Origin: a virus
Length of the DNA stretch: 23,687 nt
IMG/VR virus record: IMGVR_UViG_3300037185_000071
Location: 1 to 23,687 of that record
Direction: 5' to 3' (one strand)
The translations under genes and the position numbers were made by a program. Below are positions 13,785 through 20,350 of this stretch, piece by piece. The notes below the pieces were generated by a model. That model saw only the letters and a program-made list of their open reading frames with translations. It did not search any database and was not told the origin of the DNA. Each line of letters opens with the position of its first letter. Position 1 is the first letter of the stretch.

Positions 13785-14684
13785 CTAGACGGGCACCGCA
13801 GAACTGTGATCGAAGTCGAGCTGGGCCTGGCCACGCATGACCTGGTCAGCAACCGGAGCAGTGATCGCCTTCCGGCGGCGGCGGATCTCCGCGATGTAGA
13901 GGAATTTTTCCTCGGCGGCGGCGAGGGCCATGGCATCCGGCTCGCGGAACTCGTGCCCCAACTCGCGAAGCGCGGCCGCGATGTGCTCTGGCGGCCATGT
14001 CCGCACTCGTTGCCAACCGGATGGCCGCTGCCGACACTTGCCCGCGCCGAAATTCCGAATCATTCGGCAGTAGCCAGTCGGGAAGTCATAGGCCGCGCGC
14101 CGGTGCCTCATCAGCGTAGAAAGTGCGAGGTGTTTCACTTCCTCCTGCTTGATCCCGGCCGCCTCGACATAGACGCGCACCGCATATTGCCCTGGGATCT
14201 CCTGCGCTTGCCAATAGCGGGCAACCTTGGTGACGAGTAGCTGCCGCGTGTCCTCGATCCCGGCCTCGATCCGTTTAAGGGCAGGCTTGTCTTCCGCTGT
14301 GGCGTAAACGCGACCGGCGAGCAGCGCGCGGATGATGCGGTTGCACCAGATCGCGAACGCCGGCGAAAGCCACCGGGCGCATTCAATCGCCAGATCCGGG
14401 TGCGCCCAGGTGCCGGACCCATAGCGCCCTTCCGAAGTGATCAGAAGGCTTTCTCCGGAGGATTTTAACTGCCGGGAATCCCGGCAGTTAAGATCTACTT
14501 TTGAGGTCGCCGCCAAACCAGTGTCTGCTGCCAGTGCGGCCATGTAGTCTGCGGTCGATTTGAGATCGAGAAAATGCGATGGCCGCTTGTTGAAGGCGGC
14601 GCAAAGTTCCGTGAGGTTGACGAAGGCATCGTCGGCGAAGGAGACCGGCGCGTCCTGATATTCGTATGTGCTGATTGGGATCAT
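13785..14684 (-). CDS. KilA-N domain protein
   Basis: This 299-residue protein has a KilA-N DNA-binding domain at about 15-122: FVNLTELCAAFNKRPSHFL, then a Ser-rich insertion, then GTWAHPDLAIECARWLSPAF and AIWCNRIIRALL. KilA-N proteins are widespread in phages and large viruses and often act as antirepressors or nucleic-acid-binding regulators. The C-terminal half (about 125-299) is Arg-rich and unassigned. The ATG overlaps the upstream stop by ATGA. A perfect 27-base hairpin (14465-14491) lies inside the insertion loop and encodes residues about 65-73, which is unusual for coding DNA. Confidence 0.82.
   Translation of the reverse strand: MIPISTYEYQDAPVSFADDAFVNLTELCAAFNKRPSHFLDLKSTADYMAALAADTGLAATSKVDLNCRDSRQLKSSGESLLITSEGRYGSGTWAHPDLAIECARWLSPAFAIWCNRIIRALLAGRVYATAEDKPALKRIEAGIEDTRQLLVTKVARYWQAQEIPGQYAVRVYVEAAGIKQEEVKHLALSTLMRHRRAAYDFPTGYCRMIRNFGAGKCRQRPSGWQRVRTWPPEHIAAALRELGHEFREPDAMALAAAEEKFLYIAEIRRRRKAITAPVADQVMRGQAQLDFDHSSAVPV
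14465..14491. repeat. Perfect 12-bp inverted repeat inside the KilA-N gene
   Basis: The arm TTAACTGCCGGG (14465-14476) is followed by AAT and then the exact reverse complement CCCGGCAGTTAA (14480-14491). The stem has no mismatch. It lies wholly inside the KilA-N coding frame. No T tract follows on either strand. It could be an operator, a structured mRNA element or a small mobile palindrome that stayed in frame. Confidence 0.85.
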
Positions 14685-15010
14685 GATCTATCGGGGGTTG
14701 AAAGGTTGAGGTCTTGCACCCGCCGGATTTCCGCGACGTGCGCTTCGAACTGCTTGTTGAGCTGGCGTCTGATGGACGCTGCAAGGATGCAGATGGCCGA
14801 AACCCAGGGCGGTTCTCGGTGATTGTTGAGACCGCCGCGATCTTCCGAGGCCAGCTTGGTGGCCAGGAGATCGATCATCGCCGTAGCGTTCCCAACGGCT
14901 TGCTCCAGATCCAACGTGGTGTGAAGTTGCCGCTCCGGCGGCAACGAGACGGGCCGCGGCTGCGCCGCGCGCTCGGTTGTGGGGTTGGTGACCCCGGACT
15001 GTGCTTTCAT
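14681..15010 (-). CDS. Small phage protein, function unknown
   Basis: This 109-residue protein has a polar N-terminus, then a helical body (LHTTLDLEQAVGNATAMIDLLATKLAS and ICILAASIRRQLNKQFEAHVAEIRRV). The start ATG at 15010 has a good ribosome binding site (AAGGGAAG, about 7 bases upstream). The stop overlaps the KilA-N start by ATGA. I did not recognise a family. Confidence 0.65.
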   Translation of the reverse strand: MKAQSGVTNPTTERAAQPRPVSLPPERQLHTTLDLEQAVGNATAMIDLLATKLASEDRGGLNNHREPPWVSAICILAASIRRQLNKQFEAHVAEIRRVQDLNLSTPDRS

Positions 15011-15021
15011 GACTACTTCCC

Positions 15022-15291
15022 TTAAAAGGCACCGCCCAGAGAAGCGTTGGAGCTTGTCGGCCCCGCGGCACCACCCGCAGACGACCTATCCCCAGGCGGC
15101 GCCAAGGGTTCACGTTGCCGGTCGAGACTCGGGTGGTTGCCCGGGCCGTGAATGACCGATCGCCAGTCCAACCTGGCGACATGTGCAACGCCGTGCAGCG
15201 CAGCGAAAAAGTCAAGATTGGAAACATGATCATGTCGCGAGCTCCGGGGCGTATTCCTCGCCGCGTTTGCCGAATGTGGAGGCGACGGCAT
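15022..15291 (-). CDS. Possible small gene without a clear start
   Basis: Between the DUF6745-like stop and the 109-residue gene, about 219 bases, one minus-strand frame reads as protein (SNLDFFAALHGVAHVARLDW, GPGNHPSLDRQREPL) and stops at 15022. Its only clear ATG is at 15291, inside the DUF6745-like gene with a 62-base overlap. A coupled ATG at 15233 opens a different frame, one base off; a -1 slip on the T5 run near the DFF codons would join the two. It may be a short real gene, a frameshifted gene or a remnant. Confidence 0.35.
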   Translation of the reverse strand: MPSPPHSANAARNTPRSSRHDHVSNLDFFAALHGVAHVARLDWRSVIHGPGNHPSLDRQREPLAPPGDRSSAGGAAGPTSSNASLGGAF

Positions 15292-16366
15292 TCTGCGGCG
15301 TGAGCACCTGTGGCTTCTGCTGGGCCATCCAGGCGCGCTTCCGCTCCTCTGGCCAATTGCCGGGAGGCAGCGGACGCAACTGGGGATCCACGCGAAGGAA
15401 GTAGTCTTTGAACGTGCCGTCCGGCTCAGCTGTCGAGTTGGTGACTTTAACCATCACGATTGGCTCGTCACTGATCACATCCTTGCGGTAGAGAATCCCC
15501 CGCGCATCGCGGGAGATCTCCTGGGCGCCGGCGTCGACCAGGTATCGCGCCGGACCATAGCGGTCGATCATGACTCGGCGGATCTCCGCATTGGTCTCGC
15601 GGCCGATGCGCTCAACGGTGATCGACTTCGGGTCATCAATGACGTCAGCAGGCACCCGCACGCCATGGACGGCATAGACAGCGAAGCCGTCAGGATACGC
15701 GACCGCTGGGCCGGTCTCGCAATGGAGACGGTTGCGATCGTCGCGATGGATGACGGTCGGATGTTCGGAAATAAACGCCCAGTCCGGGAAAAGGATGGAC
15801 CACCCTGCAGCCGCGGTGAACTCAAAGTTCCCATCGAGCTTGGATCGATCGAATCCCAACTCGCCGGCAGCATCGTAATAGGAGCACCACCATGCGTCGA
15901 ATTGGCCGAAGTCATACCACCACCAGAAGTTAAGTACGTCGCTGAGTTTAGCGCGGAGTTGATCGCTGAGTTGAGCGCTGAGTTGAGCGCGGAGTTGATC
16001 GCGGAGTTGAGCGCGGAGTTGAGCGCTGAGTTGATCGCTGAGTTGATCGCTGAGTTGATCGCGGAGTTTAGCGCTGAGTTGAGCGCGGAGTTGATCGCGG
16101 AGTTGAGCGCGGAGTTGATCGCTCAACTCCGGAGAAATCGCGGCGCTTTTGCTGCGCAAAAGCGCGACTGCGTAGGCGACCTCTCTCGGGCTGCGAAGGA
16201 TAAACACCGTGCTGGGCTTCGCTCGGCCTCCAGCGGCGTACAGCTTCTCCAATGCAGCTTCGACCGTGGCGCGTTGAACAGGCTCGGTGGATAGGCCGAT
16301 CTTCAGCCATTTCTCGCGGATCGCTGGCAGTTTCTTCTCAAAACCTCTCGGGAATTTCGTAATCAT
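15230..16366 (-). CDS. DUF6745-like protein with a 16-unit tetrapeptide repeat
   Basis: This 378-residue protein has an N-terminal helical part (1-80), sixteen tetrapeptides of the form L-(S/R)-(D/A)-(Q/K) at 81-144, and a C-terminal DUF6745-like region. That region includes NFWWWYDFGQFDAWWCSYYD near 146-165, RNRLHCETGPAVAYPDG, and VMIDRYGPARYLVDAGAQEI followed by NSTAEPDGTFKDYFLRV. The family has no known function that I can name. The repeats are heptad-poor but helical and could form an adjustable spacer. The start ATG at 16366 follows the C-rich leader GACCCCG. The repeat number is likely to vary between relatives because the DNA units are near-identical 12-mers. Confidence 0.75.
   Translation of the reverse strand: MITKFPRGFEKKLPAIREKWLKIGLSTEPVQRATVEAALEKLYAAGGRAKPSTVFILRSPREVAYAVALLRSKSAAISPELSDQLRAQLRDQLRAQLSAKLRDQLSDQLSDQLSAQLRAQLRDQLRAQLSAQLSDQLRAKLSDVLNFWWWYDFGQFDAWWCSYYDAAGELGFDRSKLDGNFEFTAAAGWSILFPDWAFISEHPTVIHRDDRNRLHCETGPAVAYPDGFAVYAVHGVRVPADVIDDPKSITVERIGRETNAEIRRVMIDRYGPARYLVDAGAQEISRDARGILYRKDVISDEPIVMVKVTNSTAEPDGTFKDYFLRVDPQLRPLPPGNWPEERKRAWMAQQKPQVLTPQNAVASTFGKRGEEYAPELAT
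15935..16126 (-). repeat. Sixteen 12-bp tandem repeats inside the DUF6745-like gene
   Basis: The array is exactly 192 bases, sixteen units, in frame. On the plus strand most units read TTGATCGCTGAG or TTGAGCGCGGAG with only two or three variable bases. Units 2-5 and 10-13, counted in the protein direction, encode the same order of residues except one Lys/Gln change, so an eight-unit block seems to have been duplicated. The two end units are divergent. Confidence 0.9.
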
Positions 16367-16398
16367 CGGGGTCAGTGATTGATGTTCGTCGGTGATGG

Positions 16399-16731
16399 TC
16401 AGTCCTGCACCTGGCGGATTGCCTCAGGGGAGTATTCGCTCTGGCGCGAGACCCGGTAGACGCCCTTCGGCAGGACGATCGTGCCGTGTTCGTCATGGGT
16501 CAGCTCCGCTTTCGCCGCGCGGATATCGAGGAACATGACTCCGGGCTCCTTGGCTGAGGTGTAGAGATCGCACCGGGGCGTCGCTATGCCGTGCGAATGG
16601 CCCGTGGCAGAGCCGTGCGCGAGAATCAGTCGGCCGCTCTCGCGGGCCACCTTGACGAGCTTCTTGGGCAGAGAGGGGATGCTCTCGATGAGAACATCGC
16701 CCTGGCGATACTGTTGGTTTTTGTTGTTCAT
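16399..16731 (-). CDS. GDV-type conserved small protein
   Basis: This 110-residue protein matches a recurring phage and bacterial type with QGDVLIESIPSLP near the N-terminus, an LAHGSATGHSHG motif at about 38-49 and LTHDEHGTIVLPKGVYRVSRQSEYSP near the end. The conserved His residues suggest metal or ligand binding, but no function is known to me. The ATG at 16731 is chosen over an upstream TTG at 16746. It lies 11 bases after the previous gene. Confidence 0.75.
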   Translation of the reverse strand: MNNKNQQYRQGDVLIESIPSLPKKLVKVARESGRLILAHGSATGHSHGIATPRCDLYTSAKEPGVMFLDIRAAKAELTHDEHGTIVLPKGVYRVSRQSEYSPEAIRQVQD

Positions 16732-16742
16732 GGGATACGGGA

Positions 16743-17240
16743 TCAAAAAGGGTTCGGTTCCTTCGATTGCGCAGCAGTCGCCTTCGGAACCGGCGTCCGC
16801 CGATTCCTCACGGTGAAGACCAGCCTCCAGAGCTGCTTCGCGTTGGCCTCGTCGAGACTGCAGCGATACTGCCGCCGGCAGATCGCCGCGACGTAGTCCG
16901 GACGCAGGCCGCGCTCCTGGAGCGCCTGGTCAAGCTTGTAGCGCGCGATCCGGCGGTCGTTGTCGGCGTCGCGGACAAGCGTGCGCGTCGCCGCAGCTGC
17001 GTTTCCGCCGAGCGACTGAAAATGGGCGACCAGGCGGCCATAGTGCGCCTGGGTGCATGCGCAGAGCGATTGGACGCCGCATGCCTTGCCCTGCTCGACA
17101 TGCCGCCACGACTCAAAGCAGGCAGTCTTCGACTGCTCTGCGTTGATCGCCTCAAACGCCTCGCGCTCCGACCAGGCCTCATAGGCCCGGCGCGCCAGCT
17201 GCGCCACGATGCGCTTCTGCTCTGTGGAAAGCGGGGTCAT
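16743..17240 (-). CDS. Phage protein of unknown function, 165 residues
   Basis: The protein is helical and charged, with QKRIVAQLARRAYEAWSERE near the start, a Cys-bearing middle (ACFESWRHVEQGKACGVQSLCACTQ) and an ICRRQYRCSLDEANAKQLWRLVFTVRNRR segment near the end. The last segment is faintly like the C-terminal part of GemA-type (Mu gp16) regulators, but this is not enough for an assignment. The cysteines could bind zinc. The leader is TTCCCCG directly before ATG. It follows the 153-residue gene by 9 bases. Confidence 0.65.
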   Translation of the reverse strand: MTPLSTEQKRIVAQLARRAYEAWSEREAFEAINAEQSKTACFESWRHVEQGKACGVQSLCACTQAHYGRLVAHFQSLGGNAAAATRTLVRDADNDRRIARYKLDQALQERGLRPDYVAAICRRQYRCSLDEANAKQLWRLVFTVRNRRTPVPKATAAQSKEPNPF

Positions 17241-17249
17241 CGGGGAATG

Positions 17250-17711
17250 TCACTCGCGCGGGATCTTGTTGTCGGTCCTTAGCACGAGGACGGGTGTCTT
17301 GGTTCTCACAACCAAGTCGGTTTCTTTGAATGCCTTGGCAGGTATGTTCTCAATCGCCTCGCCGACCGTCGTCACTGGCAGCAATCGACCGCGGTTGCTG
17401 GCGTTGAAATCATAGGCCGCTCGCAGGATCCGATCCTGGGTTGTGGCAGGCGATTCATCCTCGGGGATCTGCAGTACCCAGGCGACGGCGCCGCCATTGT
17501 TCATCGGTGCGCCGAGGCCTTTATTGAACACGACGCCATCCGGATCACCCACCAGTACGACGAATTGTTTCTTTCCCGCGCGGGGCTTTGCTTCGCCGAC
17601 TTCGGGCTGAGTCAGATAGTTCATCTCTTCGATGATCCGACGGAGCACGGCTGGCTCGATTTTGTTCTTCTGGAGGATCTCTGCGACTTTATTGATCTGG
17701 ATTTTTGCCAT
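17250..17711 (-). CDS. Phage protein of unknown function, 153 residues
   Basis: The N-terminus (MAKIQINKVAEILQKNKIEPAVLRRIIEEMNYLT) is helical and helix-turn-helix-like. The middle has a beta-rich stretch (KKQFVVLVGDPDGVV), and the protein continues with GGAVAWVLQIPEDESPATTQDRILRAAYDFN. It sits 44 bases after Gam, with the C-rich tract AACCCCG about 8 bases before ATG. No family was recognised. Its place in the Gam cassette suggests an early role in DNA metabolism or host takeover. Confidence 0.65.
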   Translation of the reverse strand: MAKIQINKVAEILQKNKIEPAVLRRIIEEMNYLTQPEVGEAKPRAGKKQFVVLVGDPDGVVFNKGLGAPMNNGGAVAWVLQIPEDESPATTQDRILRAAYDFNASNRGRLLPVTTVGEAIENIPAKAFKETDLVVRTKTPVLVLRTDNKIPRE

Positions 17712-17755
17712 GATATTTCGGGGTTGAGTTTCAGGGAAAGTGGATCGTGCGTTGC

Positions 17756-18298
17756 CTATTCCTCGCTTGTATCCTCGGCCTCTTCGTCCAGGAGTTTCGC
17801 AACCAGCTTGTCGACCTCGTCGTCCACGGGCTTGATGTAGACGACATCGCCGACCTCACCGACCGTGCAGCCGATGCGCTTGAGATCCGCCGTGCTGAGG
17901 CCAGCCAGAGCCTTCTTCTGGACCTTCTCCACAATCTTGATCAGCACCTTGGCCTGGTCGGGGAAGTGCTGCTTGATCCGCGCAACGACGCTCTTCTCGT
18001 CGGCCCATTCGATTTTCCCCTTCCCCTTCATGTAGCCCACGCGGATGCCGTGGCAGACGAGTGTGCGGGGATCTTCGAACAGCCCAGGTGCGTGGGCGAT
18101 CGAGGCTTCGAGTGTCGACTTTGCTTCGACGGCCGCAGCCACGGCGCTCTTGATGCCTGGCAGCCTCCGGCGCTTGGTGGCTTCCATCTCTTGCTGGAGA
18201 TCGGCGACGCGTTCCGAGAGGACAGAGCGGGCATCGGCGAGCGTTTTGGCCTGCGCGTCGATGCCTGCGAGATTGGGACTGACTGTGGTGTTGCTCAT
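17756..18298 (-). CDS. gam: Gam-like host-nuclease inhibitor
   Basis: This 180-residue protein resembles Mu Gam, which binds double-stranded DNA ends and shields phage DNA from host exonucleases in a Ku-like way. Residues 12-45 form the coiled coil (DAQAKTLADARSVLSERVADL). The body has the family's DPRTLVCHGIRVGYMKGKGKIEWAD (about 76-100) and a later LAGLSTADLKRIGCTVGEVGDVVYIKP (about 131-157). An acidic tail ends it. The start at ATG 18298 is fixed by an ATGA overlap with the 46-residue membrane protein. The longer frame to 18541 is shadow sequence. Confidence 0.85.
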   Translation of the reverse strand: MSNTTVSPNLAGIDAQAKTLADARSVLSERVADLQQEMEATKRRRLPGIKSAVAAAVEAKSTLEASIAHAPGLFEDPRTLVCHGIRVGYMKGKGKIEWADEKSVVARIKQHFPDQAKVLIKIVEKVQKKALAGLSTADLKRIGCTVGEVGDVVYIKPVDDEVDKLVAKLLDEEAEDTSEE

Positions 18299-18435
18299 AG
18301 ATGGAAAAAGAGTGCGATAACCCAGACGCTGAGGTTGACGCCGGCCGCAAATGCCAGGGCCAGCAGCAGGGCAAACGTGCCGCGGGGCAGTTGCAGCGGC
18401 ACGACGTAGCGTTCGATGGCGGGCATGAGTTTCAT
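18295..18435 (-). CDS. 46-residue membrane microprotein
   Basis: The peptide begins MKLMPAIERYVVPLQLPRG and continues with one hydrophobic helix at about 21-44, ending in FFHL. Its ATG overlaps the previous stop (ATGA at 18432-18435) and its stop overlaps the Gam start (ATGA), so it fits exactly between two coupled genes. It is too short for family recognition. A membrane-acting early protein, such as an exclusion or anti-host factor, is one possibility. Confidence 0.65.
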   Translation of the reverse strand: MKLMPAIERYVVPLQLPRGTFALLLALAFAAGVNLSVWVIALFFHL

Positions 18436-18704
18436 ACTGGAATAAAGGCCGCAGCGGATTGGAGGGTGGCGCGATAGAAAGCGGTGATGATCGCCTCATC
18501 GCCCGGACGTGGCTTGAGATTGAGTGAATCGCTCGCGCCAAAGGTGCGGACAGTGCCGTCCGGGAGGAACACGTAGAAGCCGGCGCTGACAGGCGTGTAG
18601 CCGAGCGGCTTGAGCCCGTCCGCCAGATCGGCGTGCGAGGCCGGTACTGTGCAGCTGAACGGCACCTCCATGCCGAAGCGGTCGCGCAAGATCACGTATT
18701 TCAT
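18432..18704 (-). CDS. Small beta-rich phage protein, function unknown
   Basis: This 90-residue protein begins MKYVILRDRFGMEVPFSC and contains GFYVFLPDGTVRTFGASDSLNL. It is predicted to be mostly beta structure. The start ATG at 18704 overlaps the previous stop (ATGA), which rules out the longer frame to 18860. It is coupled at its own stop to the 46-residue gene. No family was recognised. Confidence 0.65.
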   Translation of the reverse strand: MKYVILRDRFGMEVPFSCTVPASHADLADGLKPLGYTPVSAGFYVFLPDGTVRTFGASDSLNLKPRPGDEAIITAFYRATLQSAAAFIPV

Positions 18705-18919
18705 CGGTATCCTTCCTGATGCTCCAGGTAGGCAGCGGCATTCAGGGCGGTGGCGAGCTGCTTTTGCGCGGCCTTCTGCCACATGATCGCCGCGACTAGC
18801 GCCCCGTGCCTGGCAGCACTCCCGACCGATTTCGCGCGGATCCGCAGCGCACGTTCGCATTGCTGGATATCGTGGGGGAGCAGCACTAAACAGAGCTCAA
18901 GTTCAGTTGTCGGATGCAT
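18701..18919 (-). CDS. Small helical protein, function unknown
   Basis: This 72-residue protein (MHPTTELELCLVLLPHDIQQ, then helices rich in Ala and Lys ending YLEHQEGYR) begins at ATG 18919, overlapping the end of the AP2-like gene by 17 bases. Its stop overlaps the next start by ATGA. No membrane helix or known motif is seen. Confidence 0.6.
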   Translation of the reverse strand: MHPTTELELCLVLLPHDIQQCERALRIRAKSVGSAARHGALVAAIMWQKAAQKQLATALNAAAYLEHQEGYR

Positions 18920-19343
18920 GGTTAATCTCCTTCGCATTGCGTAACCGCGCCGCGATGATCGCAGCATTGGCCAGGGCGAGCTTTGTCAGGTGATCTCTCC
19001 GCAGTGCGATCGCTCGACGCCAGGCCTCGGAACTGCCGATGGTCTCGATGCAGAACTTCCGGCTTGTGCAGCCGAGGTTGACATACAGAAAATGCTTCCC
19101 GTCGCGGGAGCGCCGGGAGAGGGAAATTCCGACAATGCCGGTCTTGGTCTTGTGTACCCGCTGGCGAAACGTCCGGAGATGGGGCCCGCAGACCGGCACC
19201 CAGTCGTGCGAGTGCCGCGCCGGCCGGGCGATCGCGAGATCCTCATCGGCCGGGCGGTAGCCCTCGACGGTGCGGCCGTAGTCGCCGAACAGCACGAGCG
19301 GCATGGCGGCGGCGGCCTGGCGGGCTGTGGCGGAATGCGGCAT
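18903..19343 (-). CDS. AP2-like phage protein
   Basis: This 146-residue protein has a Gly/Arg-rich core at about 62-112: TKTGIVGISLSRR, then KHFLYVNLGCTSRKFCIETIG and EAWRRAIALRRDH. The pattern of three strands and a helix is like the AP2 DNA-binding domain found in phage homing and regulatory proteins. No HNH nuclease motif is attached. It follows the B ATPase by 2 bases and has a strong GGAGG ribosome binding site 5 bases before the ATG. A DNA-binding role is inferred. Confidence 0.65.
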   Translation of the reverse strand: MPHSATARQAAAAMPLVLFGDYGRTVEGYRPADEDLAIARPARHSHDWVPVCGPHLRTFRQRVHKTKTGIVGISLSRRSRDGKHFLYVNLGCTSRKFCIETIGSSEAWRRAIALRRDHLTKLALANAAIIAARLRNAKEINHASDN

Positions 19344-19345
19344 GG

Positions 19346-20347
19346 CTACCTCCGAGCAAGCTCTTTCGCGAGCGCGGCGAGGACGATTTCGTGCGTGATC
19401 GGCTTCGCGTCCTGCTCAAGCACCCGCTCACAGACGGCATCGACGAACGACAGGTTGCCGCCGCTCTTACCGGCTTTTGCTCGTTCGACAGCCGCCATGA
19501 GCACCGCGGTCGTGCTCTCCTTGCTGTCGTAGCCGTCGAGCCGGCGCTGCAGGAGCTTGCGGACATCGGCCTCGCGGAGTTCGCCAAGCTTGAGGCGCTC
19601 GGCCAGGCGATTGCCGAGAAGCTGTTTCACTTCCTCATATGCTCCGCGCTCCAGGCGGCGCCACAGCGTGGGCAGCGCGAGCAGTATCAGCTCACCTGGG
19701 GCCTGGTTGACGAGGGTTTTGCAGCCATTAAGGCATTTGGGCCCCATATGGTGAGCCTCGTCGATCGCGAGAGCGGTGCGCGCCTGGCGGAGCCGCTTGA
19801 GGAGCATGCGCAGCCGCTCTTCGCGGCCGGCGGGCTGGTCGCCGACACCGAGGGCATCAAGGGCGGCCCCGAGAAGGGCGTTCGGATTGTCGTCCCAGTA
19901 GATGGAGGCCTCGATCACGAGCAAGCGCTGCCCCCACTTCCGTTGCATGAATTTGAGCGCGGCACTCTTGCCAAGGCCAGAATCGCCCTCGACAAGAATC
20001 ACCCGCCTGATCGAGCGGCACTCGAAGATGTCCGTGAGTGCGCGGCGGAAAGAAATGACAGTCGAAAGATCGTCGAAAAGTTCGACGTCGCCCCGCTCCC
20101 CACCAGTGAGCGCCTCGATAACCGCCCAAACAGCGCGGTAATCGGACGCCCAGCGCTGCAGGTCGAGTTCGGCCAGATCGTTTTTTACGATCCGCACGAA
20201 AGTCTTCGTGGAGCCAAGGCCGGGGAACCGGCGAAGGAGCTCGTTGTCCGAGAATTTCCGCGCCTCCTGCCAGGTGCGGATCTTCTTTGCCAGAGCGACC
20301 AGTTCGTCGCCCTCAAGATTGTTCAGATTTTCAGGGGTCGTTATCAT
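19346..20347 (-). CDS. MuB-like transposition ATPase
   Basis: This 333-residue protein is the AAA+ partner of the transposase. It would bind target DNA, stimulate transposase and confer target immunity. A helix-turn-helix-like N-terminus spans about 14-55 (ELVALAKKIRTWQEARKFSDNELLRR). Walker A is GDSGLGKS at 121-128 and Walker B is ALAIDEAHH at 192-200. Later helices (LGELREADVRKLLQRRLDGYD) form the lid. The gene starts 3 bases after the transposase stop, the A-B order of Mu-like phages. No purine-rich site precedes its ATG, so coupling to A is likely. Confidence 0.88.
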   Translation of the reverse strand: MITTPENLNNLEGDELVALAKKIRTWQEARKFSDNELLRRFPGLGSTKTFVRIVKNDLAELDLQRWASDYRAVWAVIEALTGGERGDVELFDDLSTVISFRRALTDIFECRSIRRVILVEGDSGLGKSAALKFMQRKWGQRLLVIEASIYWDDNPNALLGAALDALGVGDQPAGREERLRMLLKRLRQARTALAIDEAHHMGPKCLNGCKTLVNQAPGELILLALPTLWRRLERGAYEEVKQLLGNRLAERLKLGELREADVRKLLQRRLDGYDSKESTTAVLMAAVERAKAGKSGGNLSFVDAVCERVLEQDAKPITHEIVLAALAKELARR

Positions 20348-20350
20348 AGG

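Noticed and set aside
15935-16126. CRISPR-like array
   Set aside because: Units are 12 bases, directly abutting, without spacers and in frame with a coding gene.
15665-16294. Plus-strand frame with an AEL-type repeat
   Set aside because: It reads the 12-bp array from the other strand. The minus-strand frame continues into a recognisable DUF6745-like domain, so the plus frame is a shadow.
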